Numbered from the stretch's first letter, positions 34,321 to 44,728 are shown. The stretch is 64,000 nt of DNA from Clostridiaceae bacterium (GCA_018432235.1 JAHDLO010000015.1:62001-126000); one strand, 5' to 3'. Numbers and translations: made by a program. The notes: a model not told the origin generated them from the sequence alone.

Positions 34321-34937
34321 ATATGACGTATTATTGATAAGAAGCTATTTAATATTTTGGCTGTTAATCCCCAAACCACATAATCCCCGTATTGATAAAA
34401 ATATACAGGATAATTTCCGCTTTTCCATTTGTATTCTCTTCCGTTTTCAATGAGATGGTATGGAAAGCCCTCCTGTCCGTCGAAAATTACCGACATAGGA
34501 TAAGAAATAGGTGTGGTCTTTAATAGCTCCGATACTGGTACGGTAAAAACAGAAGCAACCTCTTGTCGATTGAATTTTATTGAATGAATATCTTCAATAT
34601 CCTTTAACAGACCACAAAAGCTATACAGCACCATATTAAAGGGAGTTGTCAATATGTCAAGCTCCCCCATAACCTCTACCTGCTCATAGGAAATGTTTAA
34701 TTCCTCAATGGTTTCCCTTACTGCAGACTCTATTGGGGCCTCATTATCCTCAATTCGACCCCCCGGAAAGCATATTTCTCCTGGTTGACTGTTTAACAGC
34801 TGAGAACGAACCTCAAAAAGGATGTGTAACTCACCGCCAAGGTAGATTAGTGGCAATAGCACCGAGAAGTGATTGCTAATATCCAAATATCCCCTCTTTC
34901 TAAGCTGCAGGGTCTCTGTCAATTTATTCAAATCCAT
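34314..34937 (-). CDS. NUDIX hydrolase, CoA pyrophosphatase-like
   Basis: A 207-residue NUDIX enzyme. The Nudix box is intact: GGRIEDNEAPIESAVRETIEEL, with RETIEE carrying the metal-binding glutamates. The stretch before it (LFEVRSQLLNSQPGEICFPGG) matches the NuCoA signature of CoA/acyl-CoA diphosphatases. It should hydrolyse a CoA-type substrate to 4'-phosphopantetheine products. It stands alone on the minus strand. Confidence 0.9.
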   Translation of the reverse strand: MDLNKLTETLQLRKRGYLDISNHFSVLLPLIYLGGELHILFEVRSQLLNSQPGEICFPGGRIEDNEAPIESAVRETIEELNISYEQVEVMGELDILTTPFNMVLYSFCGLLKDIEDIHSIKFNRQEVASVFTVPVSELLKTTPISYPMSVIFDGQEGFPYHLIENGREYKWKSGNYPVYFYQYGDYVVWGLTAKILNSFLSIIRHIK

Positions 34938-35178
34938 ATATCCGCACCCATACCTTCCCTAAAAATATAATATCATTATAGCATATTGGCATTGTTTAAG
35001 AAAGTGCCTGAAAAGCTTGATGCTTCTTATATTTCTACTTGATCGGCAGACCGAAGTAATCCAAAGGATAGACACACTAAATTTTAATATAAAAATTTAT
35101 TTATATGATTTATGCAGGGAAAAAAAGAAAAATGGAGAATCATACATGTTAAATATTAACAGTTTAGGGGGCAAAAGA

Positions 35179-37275
35179 ATGCATGGAATAATAAGTAAGA
35201 GGCTATCTATTTCTCTAATTTTAACCTTTGTAATATTATTAACAGCATGTAACAGCAGTGAATTAAGGGCGTCTACCCTTGATGAAGAACATATCAAAGG
35301 GCATATAGAGGCACTGGCCTCTGACGAGCTTCAAGGCAGGATGATAGGCTCAGAGGGCAACAGGAGGGCCATGGACTATATTGAGGCGCATTTTAAGGCC
35401 ATTGGCTTGGCTCCTGCTGACAATGGAGAATATAGACAGGCCTTTAATACCGTCATTCCGGTTTTAGATAGCCCAGTGGTATTTAGGGTTTATGGACCAG
35501 ATGGTACATTAGTCAGAGATTATAAGCAAGGACAGGATTTTACAATAGCAGTCGACAATTATAGTATGGGGGGCAGCTTTAAGGGCAGTCTTTATGAGGT
35601 GACTAGTCAGGCAGAGCTGGTTCAAACGGATGATAGATTTAAGGGTCTTGGTGTAATACTGGACTATAATGATATTGGACTAAGAACAAATGGCTATACA
35701 GAGTTTAAAATAGATGACCGGTTGTATATGGAAAAGGCAGAAGTCATTATATATAAAAACGAGGGTAATTTGGAAAAGCAGTCCTACGACATCGGCAGTA
35801 AGGACGAATGGATGCCGGAAAGGGGACTCATAAAGCTTGGGGTCTCCCCAGTTGCCTTTGCAGAGCTGCAAGGCTTCAGTAACAATGGCTACGAAATAGA
35901 GGTCATATCAGAATTGAACTTCTCTCAGGCAGATACTTTTAATCTTCTGGGGGTAATACCTGGGAAGAGCAGGCTCTATGAAGAATACATAATGATAGCA
36001 GCCTCCTTTGACGGTCTTGGCATGGATTTTAATGGTGAGATAAAGGCGGCTTCCTCTCAAAAAGCCTTGTCAACAGCGCTTTTGTTAGAGATAGCAGACT
36101 ATTTCAAGCGAGAAAATATCAGCACCAATGCCACCATAATATTTGCTGCCTTTAATGGTGGTGAAATAGGCTACAAGGGAGTTAAAAATTATCTGATAAA
36201 GCCCATGTATCCACAGGAAAGAACCAAGGTTATTTTTCTTGAAGACCTGCTGGCAGGCGATAATCCACTTGAAATATTTACCTATGAAGCCGGCAGAAGC
36301 CGACGGCGGTCCCAGCAGCTTCTTCTTCAGATGGCTGAAATAGCAGAAGGAAAGGGTCTCCAGCATAGCACTGATATCGGTTATTATAAGGGGGAATATG
36401 CTTTGTTCAGGGGCAAGGGAATGCTGGCCCTCAGGCTTGGAAATCCAGAGCAGCAGAGCTATACCGAAGATAATACCTATGAGGGCATGCTAAAGACCGG
36501 AGAAGCGATAATAGGCTATGTGCATCAGTATGGAAGCTCCAGCATAATGCCGGAGTTGAAGTCTGCCATCAGAGATTTATGGTGGCTGGCAGGGGCAATG
36601 ATATTGTTGATGCTTGGAAAACGCCTATTACAAAGGCCTGATATGATTGTAAAAAAAGATAGAATTAAAAAGCTGTCAGATATGCCTATCATCAGCTATG
36701 GCCTGTTGTTTTTTGTGCTTAGCTTTTTGCTATGGCTACAAACCTGGTTTGCAGCAGTAGAAGCCAGTGGGCTCCCGGCTGGCAGTGTATCAATATCTTT
36801 GGAAGGATTATTTAGGATGCTTTTCACCTCCATATTTACATCGTCGGTTATGCTCTTTTGGATTAGTGTCTATATGGTGCCTATAATCATTGTAGTGACG
36901 GTACTGGCTTCACCCAGATTTAAGCTTTCGGATTTTCTGTATTTAGTGATTACGGCTGTAGTAACGGCCATCACCTTCACTTATCCGCTGTCACAGTATT
37001 ATACAGAGTCATTGAACGTACTATTACCAAGAGTATTAGCCTTTAATAATTCGCCATTTTTTATCACATTTATGGCAGCTGCGATTGCATTGCTTATCAC
37101 AGAGCTTTGGCGGAGGGAAAGACAGGAAGCAGCTAAGATTAGAACCTCCAAAATTGCCTTAGTGACTGCATATTTACTGGTTTTTTCATTGGTGCTGATA
37201 ATGGGACTGGCCCCCTTCCTCTTTTCCGAGGAAATAATTAATCTTAGGGCAGGGGGCAATGTCGTACGGTTTTAG
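35179..37275 (+). CDS. M28-like peptidase domain lipoprotein with C-terminal membrane region
   Basis: About 698 residues. It starts with a lipobox (LTAC, Cys24; ATG at 35179, behind AGGGGG), though longer frames exist upstream. Residues about 30-430 resemble M28 aminopeptidases: HIEALASDELQGRMIGSEGNRRAMDYIEAHFKAIGL matches the family's start, and IIFAAFNGGEIGYKGVKNYL matches the second half. The zinc ligands look lost: the usual GAHYDS reads AASFDG and the next DDNASG reads EIKAASS. About six membrane segments end the protein. It may be an inactive peptidase-like scaffold or binder. Confidence 0.8.
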   Translation: MHGIISKRLSISLILTFVILLTACNSSELRASTLDEEHIKGHIEALASDELQGRMIGSEGNRRAMDYIEAHFKAIGLAPADNGEYRQAFNTVIPVLDSPVVFRVYGPDGTLVRDYKQGQDFTIAVDNYSMGGSFKGSLYEVTSQAELVQTDDRFKGLGVILDYNDIGLRTNGYTEFKIDDRLYMEKAEVIIYKNEGNLEKQSYDIGSKDEWMPERGLIKLGVSPVAFAELQGFSNNGYEIEVISELNFSQADTFNLLGVIPGKSRLYEEYIMIAASFDGLGMDFNGEIKAASSQKALSTALLLEIADYFKRENISTNATIIFAAFNGGEIGYKGVKNYLIKPMYPQERTKVIFLEDLLAGDNPLEIFTYEAGRSRRRSQQLLLQMAEIAEGKGLQHSTDIGYYKGEYALFRGKGMLALRLGNPEQQSYTEDNTYEGMLKTGEAIIGYVHQYGSSSIMPELKSAIRDLWWLAGAMILLMLGKRLLQRPDMIVKKDRIKKLSDMPIISYGLLFFVLSFLLWLQTWFAAVEASGLPAGSVSISLEGLFRMLFTSIFTSSVMLFWISVYMVPIIIVVTVLASPRFKLSDFLYLVITAVVTAITFTYPLSQYYTESLNVLLPRVLAFNNSPFFITFMAAAIALLITELWRRERQEAAKIRTSKIALVTAYLLVFSLVLIMGLAPFLFSEEIINLRAGGNVVRF

Positions 37276-37684
37276 GAAAAGGATTTCAAGAAAAAAGAAT
37301 ATTAAAAATATTTAAAAAACTCTTGAACTTTTCTTCAGCATCAAATAAAATTATTTATCATAAAAATGATTACAATCAAGCTAAAAAAATTAAATATATA
37401 AATTGCGCTTTATTATCATATACATAAAATTAAGAGGAGGTTGTCTTCTGGATGTATTGGTATTACCTTTTGACGTATTTTGTCGGATAAAAAAAGTTTT
37501 TCATATAAAATTTTTTAAAAAAAGAAGGACATTTTATTTATAGCTAGAATTTAATTATATTATCATTTAGTTCGACAATTGCCACTAGTCAGATTTATTA
37601 AGTTTATGTAAAAACGATTAATAGATTGTATTTAAATGTATACAATCTTTTAATAAATATTAATCAAAGGGGGAAACAAAGAAA
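37276..37684 (+). other. AT-rich leader of the first oligopeptide operon
   Basis: A gap of 409 bases, strongly AT-rich. A perfect Shine-Dalgarno (AAGAGGAGG, 37432-37440) is followed by a possible 12-codon leader ORF (ATG at 37452, stop at 37490) rich in Tyr. Near the end AGATTGTAT and ATACAATCT (37623-37648) form a hairpin, followed by the GGGGG ribosome site of oppA. I see no convincing -35/-10 pair. Confidence 0.5.
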
Positions 37685-39376
37685 ATGAAAAAACGCGTAG
37701 CATTATTATTAGTCTTCGCATTAGTTGTCTCTATGTTCTTGGTAGGCTGTACAACTGATACGCCATCTGTTACTCCAGATGCAGATGTGACTCCGGAGGA
37801 GCTGGTAAATAACCCAGGTGCCAATAGAGGTAATGTTTTAACTATGGGTGGAACAAACCTCAATGGTGTATTCAACCCGATTACCTATTCAACTGCTTAT
37901 GATTATTGGATGATAGGTGCAATGTTCGATGCTCTGTTATACATTAAAGAGGATGGCAGCTTATCAACAGAAGGCGGTCTGGCTGAAAAATATGAGGTAA
38001 GTGAAGATGGCAAAATCGTTACTTGGTATTTAAGAAAGGGCGTAAAATTCCATGATGGACAGGAATTAACAGCTGAAGACGTAGCCTTTACTTATGATGC
38101 TATAATGAGACCTGATTATCAAGGAAGATCTTACAACCTAGTAAGGGATATCGTAGGTGCTGAAGAGAGAAAAGCAGGTACAGCAGATACAGTACCTGGT
38201 ATCGAGATTTTAGATAATTATACAGTAAGGCTTACGCTTAAGGCGGCTAAGGCGACAACCCTAAGAAACCTTAACATCATGCCATTACCTAAGCATTACT
38301 ATGATAAAGCAACTTCTGAAGAAATGGCAGCTCTTGACCGTGATCCTGTCGGTACAGGCGCTTTCAAAATGAAAAACTATCAGGTAGAGCAATTCTGCGA
38401 ATTAGAGAGATTTGACGACTACTGGAATGGTGCAGCTAAGATAGATGGTGTTATCTATAAAATGGTTGCAAGAACCAATGAATTATCCGAATTCGAAATC
38501 GGAACAATCGATACAGTTAACTTCGAGAACTCAGTTGAGAACTATGAAATAGTTGATGGCTTTGATCATGGTATACTGTTAAACAGATGGAACAATGGTT
38601 ATGCCTATGTTGCATTTAACTTCAATCAGCCAAAATTCCAGGACGTTAGGGTTAGACAGGCACTGGTTTATGGTGTTGACAGAGCGGGCTTTGTTCAATC
38701 CTTCTTTGGAGACATTGGTGGTGCTGTTGCACATGCGCCGATTTCACCTGTATCATGGGCATTCCCTAAGAGCGGTTTAAATGAGTATAAGTATGATCCT
38801 GTTAAAGCTAATCAATTGCTAGACGAAGCTGGCTGGATTAAGGCAGCAGACGGCTGGAGATACAAAGATGGTGAAAAATTAGCGATCAACTGGAAATCCT
38901 ACCAAGAGGCTGAGTGGGCTATTAAATTCCCTGCTCTTGCTAAGGAAAATTGGAAGGAATTAGGTGTAGATTTAGAGATCGAATTAATGGACTTCAACTC
39001 CCTTGGTACTTTAGTGGCTGAGCCTGCTAATAAGGACAAATGGGATATGTTCAACATGGCATGGGGCTTAACTGCTGACCCAGACATGCAGTCTACCTTC
39101 AGTAAGGGTACATTCCCTCCAGGAAACAACAGAGGCTATTACTACAATGAAAGAGTAGAAGAGCTGATGGAGAAGGGTGTTCTTGAGTTAGATCAAGCGA
39201 AGCGTAAAGAAATCTATCAGGAATTAGCTCAATTATTTAACGAGGATCTGCCATATATGTTCGTATATGTAAGAATGAATCCTTGGATGGTTAATAAGCG
39301 TGTTAAGAACTTCAATCCAACCGAATTCCAATACTGGTGGCATAATGCAAACCAAATTGAAATAGTAACTCAATAA
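37685..39376 (+). CDS. Oligopeptide ABC transporter substrate-binding lipoprotein (operon 1)
   Basis: A solute-binding protein of family 5 (563 residues), anchored by a lipobox (FLVGC). It begins with a typical linker, and then a two-lobe fold with the SBP_bac_5 marks EDGKIVTWYLRKGVKFHDGQELTAEDVAFTYDAI, DPVGTGAFKM and VRQALVYGVDRAGFVQ. It captures oligopeptides (or nickel-type or other substrates of this family) outside the membrane. It is the first gene of a five-gene operon; a hairpin at 39402-39439 separates it from the permease. Confidence 0.92.
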   Translation: MKKRVALLLVFALVVSMFLVGCTTDTPSVTPDADVTPEELVNNPGANRGNVLTMGGTNLNGVFNPITYSTAYDYWMIGAMFDALLYIKEDGSLSTEGGLAEKYEVSEDGKIVTWYLRKGVKFHDGQELTAEDVAFTYDAIMRPDYQGRSYNLVRDIVGAEERKAGTADTVPGIEILDNYTVRLTLKAAKATTLRNLNIMPLPKHYYDKATSEEMAALDRDPVGTGAFKMKNYQVEQFCELERFDDYWNGAAKIDGVIYKMVARTNELSEFEIGTIDTVNFENSVENYEIVDGFDHGILLNRWNNGYAYVAFNFNQPKFQDVRVRQALVYGVDRAGFVQSFFGDIGGAVAHAPISPVSWAFPKSGLNEYKYDPVKANQLLDEAGWIKAADGWRYKDGEKLAINWKSYQEAEWAIKFPALAKENWKELGVDLEIELMDFNSLGTLVAEPANKDKWDMFNMAWGLTADPDMQSTFSKGTFPPGNNRGYYYNERVEELMEKGVLELDQAKRKEIYQELAQLFNEDLPYMFVYVRMNPWMVNKRVKNFNPTEFQYWWHNANQIEIVTQ

Positions 39377-39401
39377 TAGCTACAACAATCATTATACTAA
39401 A

Positions 39402-39439
39402 TAGCATATGGCCTGGTTTATTAACTGGGCTATATGCTT
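39402..39439 (+). terminator. Attenuator-like hairpin between oppA and oppB (operon 1)
   Basis: AGCATATGGCC and GGGCTATATGCT form an imperfect stem of about 10 pairs without a long T-run. Likely mRNA stabiliser or partial terminator that raises binding protein over membrane components. An equivalent element is at 46643-46675 in the second operon. Confidence 0.6.
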
Positions 39440-39469
39440 AATAAATGCATTTAAGAAGGAGGAATGGAC

Positions 39470-40438
39470 TTGGGTAAGTTTATAATTAGGCGTTTATTAC
39501 AGCAAATTCCTATAATTATAGGTATTAGTATGCTCTTATTTGGAATCTTTACATTAGCTCCAGGTAACCCACTGGCTTCCTTTTTTACAGATCCCAATAT
39601 GACAGCAGATCAAATCAAGCATTTAGAAGAGCTATATGGCTTAAATAAGCCAAAGGTTGAGCAATATGTGGATTATGTTAAAGAAATAATTTTACATCAA
39701 AATATGGGTAACTCAATGCAATTAAGACAGCCTGTCACAAAGCTGATTAGCGAAAGAATGTGGAGTACATTCTATTTAGCTTTTTTATCCTTGATATTCA
39801 CGCTATTAATAGCAATCCCTATAGGCGTCATATCGGCCACGAAGCAGTATTCGATATTCGACTATGGCGGGACAATATTTGCACTTATGGGTATTTCTAT
39901 ACCATCATTTTTCTTTGCATTATTATTAATTAAAAAGTTTTCTATTGACATTCGACTATTCCCGATATCGGGTATGGTGACACCAGGTGTTCAATTTACT
40001 ACTATGGGTAAGTACCTTGATATTTTAAAGCATACAGTTTTACCCCTGACGGTTTTATCCTTAACAGGGGCGGCAAGCTTTATGAGATATACTCGTTCCA
40101 GTATGCTGGAGGTTATCCGACAGGACTACATCAGAACTGCCAGAGCCAAAGGACTAAAGGAAAGGGTAGTTATCTATAAGCATGCCTTGAGAAATGCACT
40201 TATTCCAGTCGTTACATTGCTAGGCATGCAGATACCGGTTTTATTTTCCGGAGCCTTAATCATTGAAATAGTTTTCGTATGGCCCGGTATGGGGAAAATG
40301 CAGCATACGGCTGTTCTAAACAGGGACTACCCCCTCATGATGGGTATCAATCTCTTCCTTGCTGTATTAACCTTGTTTGGTAATCTAATAGCTGATATAG
40401 CCTACGGATTTGTAGATCCTAGAATTAAATACGACTAA
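39470..40438 (+). CDS. Oligopeptide ABC transporter permease, OppB/DppB type (operon 1)
   Basis: One of two membrane subunits, about 322 residues with about six hydrophobic segments. It has the N-terminal RRLLQQIPIIIGISMLLFGIF, a conserved GDSMQL-like stretch before the ABC membrane domain, and the EAA loop RTARAKGLKERVVIYKHALRNALIPVVT that contacts the ATPase. The TTG at 39470 is preferred because AAGGAGG lies about 7 bases upstream; ATG at 39464 lies almost on it. Confidence 0.93.
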   Translation: MGKFIIRRLLQQIPIIIGISMLLFGIFTLAPGNPLASFFTDPNMTADQIKHLEELYGLNKPKVEQYVDYVKEIILHQNMGNSMQLRQPVTKLISERMWSTFYLAFLSLIFTLLIAIPIGVISATKQYSIFDYGGTIFALMGISIPSFFFALLLIKKFSIDIRLFPISGMVTPGVQFTTMGKYLDILKHTVLPLTVLSLTGAASFMRYTRSSMLEVIRQDYIRTARAKGLKERVVIYKHALRNALIPVVTLLGMQIPVLFSGALIIEIVFVWPGMGKMQHTAVLNRDYPLMMGINLFLAVLTLFGNLIADIAYGFVDPRIKYD

Positions 40439-40450
40439 GGGGGTGCAATA

Positions 40451-41362
40451 ATGGCGACTGAAAAGGAAGTTAAAAAAGTAAATGAACCTATTAAAGGTAT
40501 GAAGCAGGAGGACATATTAAGTCCCTGGAAGATAGTAATAAAAAGATTAAAGCGAAATAAATTAGCCATGCTGGGCTTAACTGTTGTTAGTATTATAGCA
40601 TTGGCAGCAATATTTGCCCCACTATTGACACCACATACCAGGGATGGCGTAAATTTGCTAAATACAAATGCAAAGCCCAACAGCGTCAACTGGTTGGGAA
40701 CGGATGCATTGGGCAGAGATTATTACACAAGATTATTATATGGCGCCAGAATTTCCTTAACTGTTGGACTTGTATCCACCAGTATTAGAATTGTTATAGG
40801 CGTTATTCTGGGTGGTATTGCCGGTTATTACGGCAAGGTAGTAGATGGCGTTATAATGAGAATCGCAGATATTTTTTCCTGCTTCCCATTTATACCAATA
40901 GCCATTACCTTTGTTGCTATTCTTGGACCGAGTATTTACAACGTAATGCTTGTTTTGGGATTATTGGGATGGCCTGGCATATGCCGTATCGTTAGGGGTG
41001 AGATATTATCCCTTAGAGAAAGAGAATTTATGGAGGCAGCTACGGCTCTTGGTATCAGCGATTACAGAAAAATCATCAGACATCTTTTACCTAATACAAT
41101 GGCTTCAATTATCGTATCAGCTACTATGGGTATCGCCTCTGCAATTTTAACAGAATCTGCCTTAAGCTTCTTAGGATTGGGGGTTGCTCCGCCAATACCA
41201 AGCTGGGGTAACATGCTTTCGGATGCACAAAACAGATATGTCCTTCAGCATAGATGGTGGCTGTGGATTCCGCCGGGATTATCCATATTTGTAACAGTAA
41301 TGAGCTTAAATTTATTTGGTGACGGCTTGCGGGATGCACTTGATCCAAGGCTAAAACAATAG
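40451..41362 (+). CDS. Oligopeptide ABC transporter permease, OppC/DppC type (operon 1)
   Basis: The second membrane subunit, 303 residues. It has an N-terminal cytoplasmic tail, a first helix (LAMLGLTVVSIIALAAIFAPLLTPHT), the WLGTDALGRDYYTRLLYGARISL signature and the EAA loop EREFMEAATALGISDYRKIIRHLLPN. Ends DALDPRLKQ, as usual. Twelve bp downstream of oppB. Confidence 0.94.
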   Translation: MATEKEVKKVNEPIKGMKQEDILSPWKIVIKRLKRNKLAMLGLTVVSIIALAAIFAPLLTPHTRDGVNLLNTNAKPNSVNWLGTDALGRDYYTRLLYGARISLTVGLVSTSIRIVIGVILGGIAGYYGKVVDGVIMRIADIFSCFPFIPIAITFVAILGPSIYNVMLVLGLLGWPGICRIVRGEILSLREREFMEAATALGISDYRKIIRHLLPNTMASIIVSATMGIASAILTESALSFLGLGVAPPIPSWGNMLSDAQNRYVLQHRWWLWIPPGLSIFVTVMSLNLFGDGLRDALDPRLKQ

Positions 41363-41377
41363 GGTGGAGGTGTAAAC

Positions 41378-42361
41378 ATGAACAATTTATTAGAGGTTAG
41401 GGACCTGAGAACCCATTTTTTTACTGAAGACGGAGTAGTTCCAGCAGTTGATGGCGTAGACTTTACACTTAAACCCGGACAGACTCTGGGAATTGTAGGT
41501 GAGTCTGGATGTGGTAAGAGCATTACCTCTATGTCTATAATGAGATTGATTCCCAACCCTCCAGGAAAAATTGTGGGTGGAGAAATATATTTCGATCAAA
41601 AGGATTTGCTTAATATGACTGATGCTGAAATGCGTCGGATCAGAGGTAACGATATTTCCATGATATTTCAGGAGCCAATGACCTCCCTAAATCCTATTTT
41701 TACAATAGGGAGCCAAATTATGGAGGCAATCATGCTGCATCAAAAGCTGGATAAAAAGGCAGCAAGAGAAAAATGCATTGAAATGTTAAATCTTGTTGGT
41801 ATCCCAAGGGCTGCAGAGGTTGTAGACGATTATCCTCATCAGTTCAGCGGAGGTATGCGGCAAAGGGTTATGATAGCCATGGCCTTATCCTGTAATCCTA
41901 AGCTTTTAATTGCGGATGAGCCGACAACAGCATTGGATGTGACCATCCAGGCTCAGATACTTGAGCTAATGAAGGAATTGAAGGAAAAGCTTAACACCGC
42001 TATTATGCTGATAACTCACGACCTTGGTGTGGTGGCAGAGATGGCAGATCATATCATCGTTATGTATGCAGGGAAGGTTGTTGAGGAGGGGACTGCAGAG
42101 GAAATATTTGGAGATCCTAAGCATCCCTATACAATTGGTCTTTTGAATTCCAAGCCTAATTTGAATAGAACCAGTGCAAGGCTTGATGTTATACCGGGAA
42201 GTGTACCAAACCCCTTGGCAATACCGGAGGGCTGTGCCTTCAACCCAAGATGCTCACATGTTATGGATATTTGTCGAGAGAAAATGCCACAGCTGGATAG
42301 CATAGGTCAGGGCAGAAAGGCTCGTTGCTGGTTATATAACGGGGAAGAGGGGGTGGAATAG
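41378..42361 (+). CDS. Oligopeptide ABC transporter ATPase, OppD/DppD type (operon 1)
   Basis: A 327-residue ATPase: Walker [10 protein letters not shown]-loop [11 protein letters not shown], signature FSGGMRQRV, Walker [14 protein letters not shown]-loop THDLG. The C-terminal OppD extension carries four-cysteine-type [19 protein letters not shown], a pattern found in iron-sulfur-linked Opp/Dpp ATPases. The stop overlaps the next start (TAGATG). Confidence 0.95.
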   Translation: MNNLLEVRDLRTHFFTEDGVVPAVDGVDFTLKPGQTLGIVGESGCGKSITSMSIMRLIPNPPGKIVGGEIYFDQKDLLNMTDAEMRRIRGNDISMIFQEPMTSLNPIFTIGSQIMEAIMLHQKLDKKAAREKCIEMLNLVGIPRAAEVVDDYPHQFSGGMRQRVMIAMALSCNPKLLIADEPTTALDVTIQAQILELMKELKEKLNTAIMLITHDLGVVAEMADHIIVMYAGKVVEEGTAEEIFGDPKHPYTIGLLNSKPNLNRTSARLDVIPGSVPNPLAIPEGCAFNPRCSHVMDICREKMPQLDSIGQGRKARCWLYNGEEGVE

Positions 42362-43354
42362 ATGGCAGAAGTTGTAGATAACATTGTATATGGTGATGAT
42401 TTATTAGTTGTAAATAATCTAAAAAAATATTTTCCTATTAAGGCAGGTATTTTAAGAAGAACTGTTAATCATGTCCGCGCCGTTGAGAATATATCCTTTA
42501 CCATCAAAAGAGGAGAAACTCTGGGGATAGTTGGAGAGTCCGGCTGTGGTAAATCCACCACAGGGCGTACCTTGCTAAGGCTATTAGAAAAAACAGATGG
42601 TGAGGTTTTTTATAACAACCAGAATATATTTGAGCTGCCAAAGAGTGAGATGAGAAAGCTTAGAACCCAGATGCAAATAGTATTTCAGGACCCCTATAGC
42701 TCCTTAAATCCTCGTATGACTGTAGGTGAAATTGTCGGTGAGTCCTTAAGGGAGCATGGATTGGCAAAGGGCAAAGAGGTTAGTGAAAGAGTTCAAGAGG
42801 TCATAGAAAAATGCGGTCTGGCCCCTTATCATATTCGTAGATATCCACATGAATTTAGTGGTGGACAAAGGCAGAGAATAGGGATAGCAAGAGCCCTCGC
42901 TTTAAATCCTCAGTTTGTGGTTTGTGATGAGCCGGTTTCAGCCCTTGATGTATCCATACAATCGCAAATATTAAATCTGCTGATGGATCTTCAGGAGGAT
43001 ATGGGACTAACGTATCTATTCATATCTCACGATTTAAGTGTCGTAAAGCACATAAGTGACAGAATAGGCGTTATGTATCTTGGCTCAATGGTGGAGCTGG
43101 CTGGAAAGAATGAGCTTTTCGACAATCCACTTCATCCCTATACGCAAGCATTGCTATCGGCTATACCGATTCCAGATCCAAAGCTAAAGAGGAAGCGGAT
43201 AATACTTCAGGGAGATATTCCAAGCCCGGCAAATCCACCCTCTGGCTGTAGATTCCATACCAGATGTCCCCATGTGATGCCTCACTGTAAAACCGATGTG
43301 CCAGAGTTTAAAGAGGCAGCAGATGGACACTATGTAGCCTGCCATCTGATTTAA
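42362..43354 (+). CDS. Oligopeptide ABC transporter ATPase, OppF/DppF type (operon 1)
   Basis: The second ATPase, 330 residues: Walker [11 protein letters not shown]-loop [11 protein letters not shown], signature [10 protein letters not shown], Walker [14 protein letters not shown]-loop ISHDLSVV, and the C-terminal [19 protein letters not shown] cysteine motif. It starts directly after oppD, so it is translationally coupled. Confidence 0.95.
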   Translation: MAEVVDNIVYGDDLLVVNNLKKYFPIKAGILRRTVNHVRAVENISFTIKRGETLGIVGESGCGKSTTGRTLLRLLEKTDGEVFYNNQNIFELPKSEMRKLRTQMQIVFQDPYSSLNPRMTVGEIVGESLREHGLAKGKEVSERVQEVIEKCGLAPYHIRRYPHEFSGGQRQRIGIARALALNPQFVVCDEPVSALDVSIQSQILNLLMDLQEDMGLTYLFISHDLSVVKHISDRIGVMYLGSMVELAGKNELFDNPLHPYTQALLSAIPIPDPKLKRKRIILQGDIPSPANPPSGCRFHTRCPHVMPHCKTDVPEFKEAADGHYVACHLI

Positions 43355-43375
43355 TTTTATACAGAGGTGATAATA

Positions 43376-43564
43376 ATGATTAAGAAGGACACAAAGCAGG
43401 AATTATATAACGAATATAACAAATATGATGAAGACATAAAGATCGATTGGACGGATATAATTGCCTTTATAATAGCAGCCTTTCAAGTATTATTGCCTTA
43501 TGTGTTGATTTTGGCCGCAAGTGCAGCAGCCATAATGCTATTGTTTCAATTTATAATGAATTAA
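43376..43564 (+). CDS. Small single-pass membrane protein at the end of opp operon 1
   Basis: A 62-residue protein with a charged start (KKDTKQELYNEYNKYDEDIKIDWT) and a C-terminal membrane segment (IIAFIIAAFQVLLPYVLILAASAAAIMLLFQF). No family recognised. AGAGGTGATAATA precedes the ATG at 43376 and the gene is 21 bp from oppF, so it belongs to the operon. It may be an accessory subunit. Confidence 0.7.
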   Translation: MIKKDTKQELYNEYNKYDEDIKIDWTDIIAFIIAAFQVLLPYVLILAASAAAIMLLFQFIMN

Positions 43565-43575
43565 TAATGCTTATA

Positions 43576-43629
43576 GAGACGGCTTCTCCTGAAGATGGAT
43601 TAATCAATACCAGGGAAGCCGTCTTATTA
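43576..43629 (+). terminator. Terminator of opp operon 1
   Basis: AGACGGCTTC and GAAGCCGTCT pair around a 30-base region that has a second small CCTG/CAGG pairing, followed by TATTATT. The following 250 bases up to hbd hold no gene I can support; GGTAGACC/GGTCTATCC there may form another hairpin (43703-43737). Confidence 0.75.
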
Positions 43630-43879
43630 TTTACCGCTATAACACACCCGTCGTTCTTACTCTCCTCAAATTCAGTAATTCTCTAGGTGTCAGGAATTTC
43701 TAGGTAGACCCTTCCAGATGTTTCGTAGGTCTATCCTATCAGTAAGATCACAAAACATATTTGCTTTAGGGGTATTTTCAAATAGCGTAATATATGGTAA
43801 AATATCATTCAACTGGCTGAAATTTCAGAAAAAATGTTTAAGGGCTTGCACTATAATATTCTAAGAAAATGGAGGAAAA

Positions 43880-44725
43880 ATGATGAAAAAAATTGGAGTT
43901 TTAGGTGCTGGCACAATGGGAAAGGGTATTGTTCAGGTAATTGCCCAGAATAATTACCAGGTAGTAATGAGGGATCTGTCGGATACGGTATTAGAGAGTG
44001 CATATAAAAGTATAGAGAAGTCACTATCTAAGCTGGTAGAAAAGGGGAAGCTAACAGATGATGCAATGCGTTCAACCTTGGAAAATATTACGACTACCAC
44101 ATCTGTTGAATTATTGAAGGATTGTGATATAATTATTGAGGCGGCATCAGAGAACATCGAGATTAAGAGAAAGATTATAAAGGAGCTGGATGCTGTTTGT
44201 AGCGAAAAGACCATCATAGCGACTAATACCTCCTCAATATCCATTACTGATCTTGCAAGCGTCACCGGTCGACCTGAAAAGGTTATCGGGATGCATTTCT
44301 TTAATCCTGTGCCGGTTATGAAGCTGGTGGAGGTAATCACCGGAATAGCAACCGCGGCTGAGGTAAAGGAAGAAATAACTCAGCTGGCAAAGGCAATAGG
44401 AAAAACGCCTATAGAGGTTAAGGAAGCACCGGGCTTTGTAGTAAATAGGATACTAATACCAATGATTAATGAGGCTATAGGCGTACTGGCCGATGGCATA
44501 GCAGCAGCAGAAGATATCGATGAAGCCATGAAGCTGGGAGCAAATCATCCCATTGGACCACTGGCATTGGGTGATCTCATAGGTTTGGATGTATGCCTGG
44601 CTATTATGGAGGTATTGTACACTGAATTTGCAGATACCAAGTATAGACCGCATCCATTATTAAGAAAATATGTACGCGCTGGGTATTTAGGAAGAAAAAC
44701 CGGCAAAGGATTTTTCCAATATTAA
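43880..44725 (+). CDS. hbd: 3-hydroxybutyryl-CoA dehydrogenase
   Basis: Reduces acetoacetyl-CoA to 3-hydroxybutyryl-CoA with NAD(P)H in butyrate formation, or oxidises 3-hydroxyacyl-CoA. The 281-residue protein has the Rossmann motif IGVLGAGTMGKGIVQ, the catalytic region IGMHFFNPVPVMKLVEVITG (His-Glu pair), APGFVVNRILIPMINEA and the C-terminal ANHPIGPLALGDLIGLDV. Start after GGAGGAAAAATG. No thl, crt or bcd gene is adjacent; it stands alone between two Opp operons and ends at a terminator. Confidence 0.95.
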   Translation: MMKKIGVLGAGTMGKGIVQVIAQNNYQVVMRDLSDTVLESAYKSIEKSLSKLVEKGKLTDDAMRSTLENITTTTSVELLKDCDIIIEAASENIEIKRKIIKELDAVCSEKTIIATNTSSISITDLASVTGRPEKVIGMHFFNPVPVMKLVEVITGIATAAEVKEEITQLAKAIGKTPIEVKEAPGFVVNRILIPMINEAIGVLADGIAAAEDIDEAMKLGANHPIGPLALGDLIGLDVCLAIMEVLYTEFADTKYRPHPLLRKYVRAGYLGRKTGKGFFQY

Positions 44726-44728
44726 AGC

